Assembly (NCBI GenBank): GCA_938074325.1
Contig: CALJFZ010000021.1
Span: forward strand, 62,001-126,000
Length of the DNA: 64,000 bases
Source of the DNA: an uncultured Flavobacteriales bacterium
Lineage (GTDB): Bacteria > Bacteroidota > Bacteroidia > Flavobacteriales_D > Sanyastnellaceae
Reading direction: 5' to 3'
Shown here: in pieces, positions 58,368-64,000 of the stretch
Numbering within the stretch: the stretch's first letter is position 1
How the letters are laid out: each line of letters begins with the position of its first letter
Translations under genes and position numbers: made by a program
The notes under the pieces: model-generated
Databases searched by the model: none
Seen by the model: only the letters and a program-made list of their open reading frames with translations
What the model was told of the DNA's origin: nothing

Positions 58368-61229
58368 ATGACCTGCAACCCAACAATCCAGAAGTCTCCT
58401 TTCGCTCCTGACGCCAGGGGTGGACACAAAGTAAAGCGAATTTCAACGGTTCGTTGGTGGGCTGTGCTGTGGTTGTTTGTTGGGCTGTTGACCGTGGAAG
58501 GGGCGTGGTCGCAAGATGATTTGCTCGCCGTTTTCGGGACCGTGAAAAAGGAGGACAACAACCGTAAAATGGAAGGCGTCCGTGTGGTGGTATACCAGGA
58601 TGGAGTAGAGTTTGACGCCATCATGACGGATTCAAAGGGTAGCTACGAATTTGACTTGCCGCTGCGCCACAGCTACACATTCTCTTTTGAATACGCAGAG
58701 CACAGCAACAAACGCATTGAGGTCGACGCGTCGGGCATTCCCATGGATGTCAAAGGCACCCGTAACATGGACTTGGACATGAGCTTGATGCCACTTCCTG
58801 CGGGCTTCGATGCCGCCATTTTTGAGGATCCGTATGGCAGAGGGGAATATTCTGCCGATCAAAACACAGTGATTTTTGACAGCAATTACACCGTGCGCAT
58901 GCGCAACAAAGTGAATGCTGAGTTGGCCCGACTCGAGCGCATGGCGGGGCAGGAGGAAGAACAGCGAGCGAAGTTTGACGAATTCGTCGAAAAGGGAGAC
59001 CGCTCAAAATCCGGCAGAGAATGGCAGAAGGCCGTTGATTTTTATGATTCGGCCTTGGACCTCTTTCCCGATGAGGCGGACGTCATCAAGAAACGAGACG
59101 AGGCCCAACGTGAACTAGAGGCTGCGCTGGCCGATAACTCTGAAATCGATGAGGAGTACAACGAGCTCGTGGAAGACGGCGACATCTACTTCGAACGCGA
59201 GCAGTGGGATCGGGCCATCGACAAATTTGCCGAAGCCAGTTCCTTGAAACCGAATGAGGCGTACCCGAAAACCCGGATGGAGGAAGCCCAGACCCGCCAG
59301 GCGGAATTGGCGGCCGCACAGGCTGACTTGATTGCGAAGACCATTGAGTATGAAGCCTTGATCGACGAAGCGAACCTCTTGTTCCGGGACGACAATTACG
59401 CGGAGGCGTTGGTCAAGTACGAAGCGGCTGGAGAGGTCTTGCCTGCGGAGCGTTTCTGGCAACAGCGCGCTGAAGCCTGCCGAGAGCGAATGGCCGAGGC
59501 AGATTCGGGTGATTCCGGTCGCCGCAACAGAGAGGCAGAGGAGGCAGAGCGAGAGGCCGCAGCTGCGTTGGAACGGGAGCAGCGCGAGAATTACAACCGC
59601 ATCAACGATGAGGCGGACGAGTTGTTCCGGAACAATGACTACGCAGGGGCCATTGAGCAATACCGGGAAGCGTCTTCGCTGTTTCCCGATGAACGCTACC
59701 CCAAGCAGCGCATTGCCGAAGCAGAAAAACGCATGGCCCGGGCCGAGCAGGCGGCGGTAGATGAGTCTAGGCGTGCAGACACCGCGGATGATGACCGCAA
59801 TACGGATCCGGCACGTGTGGACGAATCGGAATTGGACGCTGCTGATGCAGCAGCAGACGCGCAGCGAGCGGCTCGGGAGGCCGCAGAAGCTGCAGCGCGT
59901 TCTGAAGCAGAACAAACCGAAGCGGAATACGATGCAGCCATCGCAGCGGCAGATGCTGCTTTCGATGCACAACAATGGTCGCAAGCCGATCGGTACTACG
60001 ACGAAGCCCTCGCACTGAAGCCGGACGATCGCTACGCAAAATCGCGCAAAGACCGCGTGGCCCGTGCTGCCGATGCAGCGCAAGATGACGACGATCAGCG
60101 ATCAGGTGGACCATCACAGGACGAGTTGGACCGCGAGCGAGCGGCCATGGATCGAGAGGCAGCACGTGAAGCCGAACGTCAAAACGCGGCCGCGGCAGAT
60201 TTGGAGGCGCAATTGCTGGCCGATCAGGCGGCGCTGCGGGAACGAGAGCAAGAAGAACGCCGAGAGCAAGCAGAGCGCGACCGCCGACGTGCAGAGAAAT
60301 TGGCCCAACAGCTCAACAATGCGGGGAAGGATGAGGTGGAATCTTACTACCAAGCTGCATTGGAAAGCGAGGCTGCAGCCCGTAAGCAGCAGGTGGAAGA
60401 TCAGAAACAAGCCCAAGCCGATTTGTTACGCGATGCAGAAAGCCGAGCAGAACAACGGGTGGAACGTGACCTGCAGGATCAGAAAGACCTTCAGCGGCAA
60501 GGACGTGCCATTGACGAGGCAGGATTGGCTCAACAAGAAGAGCGACGCCAGGAGGTAGCAGACCGCGTTCAGTCGTTCGAAGCCAATGCTGCGCAGGCGC
60601 GTGAGGCCGGTCAGGAGATGATTGAACAGGGCGCCTCCAAGGTGGATTCGAAGCGCCGCTGGCGCAATCGCTTGCAGTCCCGCCGTGCGCAGGATTACAC
60701 CCTGAACGTTCCGGAAGTTGAAGCGAAGAAGCGTTCCTTCCGCAACCTATTCGCCGGTCTTTCGCGCGCTTCTGAAGACCGCCGCAGCGAGTCGCGAGCG
60801 CAGGTAGAGCAGATGAACCGCCGGTTCCGACGTCTGGGGGACGGCGCCAATGCCCGGGCCCAAGAAAGGTGGTTGGAGGCGCGTCGCCGCGAAAAGAAAG
60901 AACAGCAGCTGCTCGCTCAGCGCGAACAAGAAGCGCGTCAGCGGGCCTACAACGAACAACAAGCCGCCCAAGCCAACCTGCGCGAAGTTGGCCCACTCGA
61001 TCCGGAGGATTACAAACTGTCAAGCGGAGACGAGGACATCATGCAGGGTGTGCATGAGCAATCCTATGACATTCCGAACGGCCTTGTCATCGAACGAACT
61101 GTGCGCACGGGCAACCTCGTCGTGCGGTACAGGAAGGTCGTAACCAAAACAGGCGTTTACTATTTCCGCGGAGACCGTAGCATCACGGCGGACACCTGGA
61201 ACCGCGAAACCACGGTCGTACTGGATTGA
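58368..61229 (+). CDS. Large exported TPR/coiled-coil protein, uncharacterised
   Basis: A 953-residue protein. The N-terminus has a signal or membrane segment at about 30-48 (WWAVLWLFVGLLTVEGAWS), then a carboxypeptidase-regulatory-like beta-sandwich (about 50-145; VFGTVKKEDNNRKMEGVRVV). Five TPR-like units start near residues 203, 264, 328, 409 and 521, each with the pattern of alternating aromatic and Ala residues and ending in a Pro (such as YNRINDEADELFRNNDYAGA). Between and after them are Ala/Glu/Arg-rich coiled coils (about 450-500 and 560-880). The C-terminus (ERTVRTGNLVVRYRKVVTKT then YYFRGDRSITADTWNRET) looks like a conserved Bacteroidota end domain. Function unknown. Its TGA overlaps the ATG of the TonB-like gene (TGATG). 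Confidence 0.85.
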   Translation: MTCNPTIQKSPFAPDARGGHKVKRISTVRWWAVLWLFVGLLTVEGAWSQDDLLAVFGTVKKEDNNRKMEGVRVVVYQDGVEFDAIMTDSKGSYEFDLPLRHSYTFSFEYAEHSNKRIEVDASGIPMDVKGTRNMDLDMSLMPLPAGFDAAIFEDPYGRGEYSADQNTVIFDSNYTVRMRNKVNAELARLERMAGQEEEQRAKFDEFVEKGDRSKSGREWQKAVDFYDSALDLFPDEADVIKKRDEAQRELEAALADNSEIDEEYNELVEDGDIYFEREQWDRAIDKFAEASSLKPNEAYPKTRMEEAQTRQAELAAAQADLIAKTIEYEALIDEANLLFRDDNYAEALVKYEAAGEVLPAERFWQQRAEACRERMAEADSGDSGRRNREAEEAEREAAAALEREQRENYNRINDEADELFRNNDYAGAIEQYREASSLFPDERYPKQRIAEAEKRMARAEQAAVDESRRADTADDDRNTDPARVDESELDAADAAADAQRAAREAAEAAARSEAEQTEAEYDAAIAAADAAFDAQQWSQADRYYDEALALKPDDRYAKSRKDRVARAADAAQDDDDQRSGGPSQDELDRERAAMDREAAREAERQNAAAADLEAQLLADQAALREREQEERREQAERDRRRAEKLAQQLNNAGKDEVESYYQAALESEAAARKQQVEDQKQAQADLLRDAESRAEQRVERDLQDQKDLQRQGRAIDEAGLAQQEERRQEVADRVQSFEANAAQAREAGQEMIEQGASKVDSKRRWRNRLQSRRAQDYTLNVPEVEAKKRSFRNLFAGLSRASEDRRSESRAQVEQMNRRFRRLGDGANARAQERWLEARRREKKEQQLLAQREQEARQRAYNEQQAAQANLREVGPLDPEDYKLSSGDEDIMQGVHEQSYDIPNGLVIERTVRTGNLVVRYRKVVTKTGVYYFRGDRSITADTWNRETTVVLD

Positions 61230-61948
61230 TGGGGTCGCGGAGGCAGCGGTTCTGGTGGGCGATGGTGTTGACGTTGTCGTTGCACGCCTTGGTGTTATTC
61301 GTTCTATGGTTACAGCCGGCGGGGCGTTATGCTGCCGCCGCAGATGCGTTCATCCCGGTAGAATTTGCGGATTTTGAATCGGTCGATGCGCCGATGCCCA
61401 CGCTGGAAGACCAACTCCGCGCGGAAATGGAGGCCCGTGTGACCAATTTGGTGGCGGATGCCAACGCGGCCGGTTCCGAAGAATTGCAGTCAACAACAGC
61501 CGCGGATGCCAATCAAATGGCCGCGGAGGTCGAGGCGGAATTGCGCGCTCTGGAGCAAGCGGAATTTGAACGCCTCGCTGCGGAGGAGAAGGACTTCGGC
61601 CTCGAGGGTGTGCCGGATGATGGACAAAACAATCGAATCAATACCCTGTCCGGTTGGGACCAACGTTACGAAGGCCGGGTCATTGTCTCCTACGATGTGG
61701 AAGACCGAAAACACGTTTCCTTGCCCATTCCCGGTTACCAATGTTTGGAGTCCGGCAGGGTGGTGGTAGCGGTGGAAATCGCACCCAACGGAGAAGTGAC
61801 GAAGGCCCGCGTTGCATCGGGCGCTTCGGGAGACGGCGGGGCGTGCTTGAATGAAGCTGCACTGAAGTATGCAAGCCGTTCGGTGTTTCAGGTGCGAACA
61901 GCCGGCGCACAATCCGGGACCATCACCTACGAGTTTGTTGCCCAATAG
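61229..61948 (+). CDS. TonB-like energy-transducer family protein
   Basis: A 239-residue protein with a short cytoplasmic start, one transmembrane helix (FWWAMVLTLSLHALVLFVLW), an Ala/Glu-rich periplasmic spacer (EEVEAELRALEQAEFERLAA in outline) and a TonB C-terminal-like domain (ESGRVVVAVEIAPNGEVTKA; CLNEAALKYASRSVFQ). The spacer is a charged helix, not the Pro-Lys-rich stretch of classical TonB. It starts at the stop of the large TPR/coiled-coil gene, so the two are translationally coupled and may form an envelope-spanning pair. No ExbB or ExbD gene is nearby. Confidence 0.82.
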   Translation: MGSRRQRFWWAMVLTLSLHALVLFVLWLQPAGRYAAAADAFIPVEFADFESVDAPMPTLEDQLRAEMEARVTNLVADANAAGSEELQSTTAADANQMAAEVEAELRALEQAEFERLAAEEKDFGLEGVPDDGQNNRINTLSGWDQRYEGRVIVSYDVEDRKHVSLPIPGYQCLESGRVVVAVEIAPNGEVTKARVASGASGDGGACLNEAALKYASRSVFQVRTAGAQSGTITYEFVAQ

Positions 61949-62002
61949 CCGTTGAAAACTGTTCAACCGCCCTTCATGTGGGCAGACCGTTGATGTACCT
62001 TA

Positions 62003-62016
62003 GCTAGAGAACTAGC
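62003..62016. promoter_or_regulatory. Inverted repeat before the lysine-forming dehydrogenase gene
   Basis: GCTAG-AGAA-CTAGC is a perfect 5-bp inverted repeat ending 5 nt before the TTG start at 62022. It could be an operator. A second inverted repeat, GTTGAA-N5-TTCAAC, lies at 61951-61967. Confidence 0.35.
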
Positions 62017-62021
62017 GAGCT

Positions 62022-63260
62022 TTGGCTTATACCCCTGATCACCCCTTGAAATTGGGCGTCATCCGCGAAGGAAAGACCCCGCCGGACCAACGCGTCCCGC
62101 TGACCCCGGACCAATGCGTTCTTCTCCAAGAGCGCTTCCCGGCGTTGAAGATTGCCATCCAATCCAGCCCGGTGCGTCGCATTCGCGATGCAGAGTACAG
62201 CGCTGCCGGCCTTGACGTGCGCGAAGACATCTCTGATTGCGATGTGCTGATCGGGGTGAAGGAAGTGAACGTAGAGGACTTGATTCACGGCAAGACCTAC
62301 CTGTTTTTCAGCCACACGCACAAGCTTCAACCGTACAACGCGAAGTTGTTGGCCGCCATCCTCGAGAAGAAAATCCGCCTCATCGATTACGAATTGCTGA
62401 AGCGCCCGAGCGGGCGTCGCATCATCGGATTTGGACGCTGGGCGGGGCTCGTCGGTGCCTACAGCGGATTGCGTGCATATGGTTTGCGCAGCGGCTCGTT
62501 TGAGTTGCCGAAGGCCATCGACTGCCGAGATCTAGAAGAAATGTTGGGGCACGTGAAGGGGGTGAACCTACCTGCAAACTTCAAAATTGTCTTAACGGGC
62601 AATGGCCGAGTGGGCAAAGGTGCTCGCGAGGTGTTGGACCACATGAAGCTGCGTTCCGTCCATCCGGATGATTTCTTGCGCATGGACTTTCCCGAGCCGG
62701 TATTCACCCATTTGGACGTGGAGGATTACAATGCCCGCATAGACGGTGGCGCTTTCGCAATGGAGGATTTCATCGCGGACCCGTTGGAATTCAACAGCAC
62801 CTTCCCACGGTATGCACACGCCGCCAACCTCTTTATTGCGGGGCATTTCTGGGCTGAAGGGTCGCCGTTCCTTTTCACCCGCGAAGACATGCGTCACCCG
62901 GATTGGAAGGTCAAAGTCGTGGCAGACATAAGCTGTGACATCGATGGTCCTGTAGCCTGCACTGTACGCCCGTCCACCATCGAAAATCCCATCTACGGCT
63001 ACCATCCCGGCACGGAACAGGAGTGCACCTTCGATCACCGGGAAGGCATTACGGTCATGGCCGTGGACAACCTGCCTTGCGAATTGCCACGCGACGCATC
63101 CGAAGGATTTGGCCGCGAGCTCATGGAGCACGTCATTCCCTTGTTGGTAGAAGGGGACGCCGAAGGTATCCTTGACGGGGCCAGCCAGACGACCTTGGAC
63201 GGCACATTGAATGCGCCGTTTGCTTACCTCGCGGATTATGCCGCGGGTGGCGCTAGCTGA
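62022..63260 (+). CDS. Saccharopine/lysine-type dehydrogenase (alanine dehydrogenase/PNT fold)
   Basis: A 412-residue NAD(P)-dependent enzyme with the alanine dehydrogenase/PNT N-terminal domain (LGVIREGKTPPDQRVPLTP; VLIGVKEVNVEDLIHGKTYLFF in outline) and an NAD-binding core (IVLTGNGRVGKGAREVL). The end VVADISCDIDGPVACTVRPS and VMAVDNLPCELPRDASEGFG are characteristic of the Bacteroidota saccharopine dehydrogenase (NAD+, L-lysine-forming) group. It interconverts saccharopine with lysine and 2-oxoglutarate, usually in lysine breakdown. The frame opens after a TAG at 62013 and has no ATG before the conserved start, so TTG at 62022 is used. Confidence 0.85.
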   Translation: MAYTPDHPLKLGVIREGKTPPDQRVPLTPDQCVLLQERFPALKIAIQSSPVRRIRDAEYSAAGLDVREDISDCDVLIGVKEVNVEDLIHGKTYLFFSHTHKLQPYNAKLLAAILEKKIRLIDYELLKRPSGRRIIGFGRWAGLVGAYSGLRAYGLRSGSFELPKAIDCRDLEEMLGHVKGVNLPANFKIVLTGNGRVGKGAREVLDHMKLRSVHPDDFLRMDFPEPVFTHLDVEDYNARIDGGAFAMEDFIADPLEFNSTFPRYAHAANLFIAGHFWAEGSPFLFTREDMRHPDWKVKVVADISCDIDGPVACTVRPSTIENPIYGYHPGTEQECTFDHREGITVMAVDNLPCELPRDASEGFGRELMEHVIPLLVEGDAEGILDGASQTTLDGTLNAPFAYLADYAAGGAS

Positions 63261-63303
63261 GGTCTTCCTGCCCCGTTCTCCTGCATGTAACGAGCGCATG
63301 GGT

Positions 63304-63310
63304 TAACTTG
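63304..63310 (+). promoter_or_regulatory. Possible -7 box of the sortilin-like gene
   Basis: TAACTTG, one base shorter than TAnnTTTG, ends 5 nt before the ATG at 63316. Confidence 0.33.
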
Positions 63311-63315
63311 AACCC

Positions 63316-64000
63316 ATGATTCGCTCCCTATCCCTTGCGCTGCTCGCTGCGGCCTGTTTGTTCTCTGATGTTCCTTCCGCATTTGGCCAAACCACGGCCG
63401 TGCTAGAAGAAGGGTTGGAATTTCGTTGCATCGGTCCATTTCGCGGAGGTCGCTCAGCGGCGGTGACAGGTGTTGAGCACGACCCCATGACCTTTTACAT
63501 GGGCGCCACCGGCGGTGGGGTTTGGAAAACCACCAACGGCGGCACTACCTGGGAAAACATCTCCGACGGCTATTTCGGCGGCTCGATCGGCGCCGTTGCG
63601 GTGAGTCCGTCCCATCCGAATATCCTATATGTCGGAGGTGGTGAGGTCACGGTGCGCGGCAACGTTTCCCCGGGCACGGGCATGTACAAATCCGTCGATG
63701 GCGGACGCAGTTGGTCCGCCATTGGTCTGGCCAATTCCCGCCACATCCCGCGTGTGCGCATCCACCCGCGCAACCCCGATATCGTATATGCCGCTGTGCT
63801 GGGCGATCTGTTCAAGGACTCAGATGAACGAGGTGTCTACAAATCCACCGACGGCGGCGCTACATGGAAGCGCGTGTTGTTTGCCAATGAGCGGGCAGGT
63901 GCGGTGGACTTGGTGTTCGATCCGGTGAATCCGGAGGTGCTTTATGCCAGTACGTGGAACGTGCGTCGCACGCCGTATGACTTCTCGTCGGGCGGTCCCG
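63316..64000 (+). CDS. Exported sortilin/BNR-repeat protein, N-terminal part (runs off the window)
   Basis: The first 228 residues of a large exported protein. The signal peptide is MIRSLSLALLAAACLFSDVPS; it is followed by FRCIGPFRGGRSAAVTGVEHD and repeated beta-propeller (BNR/Asp-box) units: GGVWKTTNGGTTWENIS, GMYKSVDGGRSWSAIGL and GVYKSTDGGATWKRVL. This matches the VPS10/sortilin-like family of Bacteroidota, whose members are usually about 1000 residues and of unknown substrate; some carry a C-terminal sorting domain, which cannot be checked here. Confidence 0.88.
   Translation, partial: MIRSLSLALLAAACLFSDVPSAFGQTTAVLEEGLEFRCIGPFRGGRSAAVTGVEHDPMTFYMGATGGGVWKTTNGGTTWENISDGYFGGSIGAVAVSPSHPNILYVGGGEVTVRGNVSPGTGMYKSVDGGRSWSAIGLANSRHIPRVRIHPRNPDIVYAAVLGDLFKDSDERGVYKSTDGGATWKRVLFANERAGAVDLVFDPVNPEVLYASTWNVRRTPYDFSSGGP

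Noticed and set aside
1-64000. Search by eye for tRNA, rRNA, CRISPR, insertion sequences and defence genes
   Set aside because: Nothing convincing was seen; gaps between genes are nearly all under 120 bp and no short regularly spaced repeats occur. A covariance-model scan would be needed to exclude small RNAs.

Overview
The window reads as a stretch of the chromosome of a free-living, probably marine, member of the Bacteroidota, most likely Flavobacteriales. Signs of this are: secreted proteins ending in type IX secretion (T9SS) sorting domains of both the PNP-type (type A) and gliding-motility-associated C-terminal type (type B); a TonB receptor with a carboxypeptidase-like N-terminal domain; a DUF5916 protein; a MutS2 that ends before the Smr domain; a fused alpha/beta E1 dehydrogenase; the zapA-rny neighbourhood; bacillithiol genes; no evident Shine-Dalgarno sites; and -7 promoter elements of the Bacteroidota form TAnnTTTG. 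The family placement is inference. Gene density is very high: no gap exceeds 300 bases, and many neighbours overlap by 1-11 bases or share stop/start bases. I saw no tRNA, rRNA, CRISPR array or insertion sequence.

Layout. 1-6048 (minus): an apparent operon of coiled-coil protein, zapA, rny, a polysaccharide flippase, a DUF4476 protein, serC and serA (cut by the window edge). 6136-11753: an M23 peptidase facing a GNAT-mltG-DUF5916 operon. 11840-15056 (plus): polysaccharide export lipoprotein, rfbC, a lytic transglycosylase and cysQ. 15049-17475 (minus): CoA-transferase and photolyase. 17551-19863: a T9SS-exported cupredoxin plus four FAS1 domains encoded by 417-bp tandem repeats, closed by a strong terminator. 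19922-28783: SDR epimerase, choice-of-anchor B protein, MsbA-like ABC exporter, TonB receptor, and a solitary peptide-binding lipoprotein. 28843-34494 (plus): ACMSD, an ECF sigma factor with a membrane partner and an exported protein, a T9SS type B protein, and bshC.

34533-41862: HAD phosphatase, ruvX, a heptosyltransferase-type GT9, a small exported protein, dnaN, rhomboid protease, SirB1-like protein, and an initiating sugar transferase with its DegT aminotransferase. 41903-44942 (minus): ctpA, DUF1573 and DUF3108. 45066-46766: a T9SS lysyl-endopeptidase-like protease. 46772-50822 (minus): ytxJ, pRiA4b-ORF3-like, miaA, mutS2. 50858-55540: small membrane proteins, the E1 alpha/beta fusion and an FAD oxidoreductase. 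55611-64000: TSP3/SPOR envelope protein, DAO-type oxidase, a large TPR/coiled-coil protein coupled to a TonB-like protein, a lysine-forming saccharopine-dehydrogenase-type enzyme, and the start of a sortilin-like protein.

How the genes work together: most are core functions (serine synthesis, replication clamp, tRNA modification, RNA decay, division) mixed with envelope and surface-glycan genes that are scattered singly or in pairs. No defence island or obvious mobile system is visible. The most distinctive signals are the TAnnTTTG/TAnnTTCG box sitting about 4 nt before the ATG of many first genes of transcription units (suggesting leaderless mRNAs), the homogenised FAS1 repeats behind a blue-copper domain, and the uncharacterised TPR/coiled-coil plus TonB-like pair.
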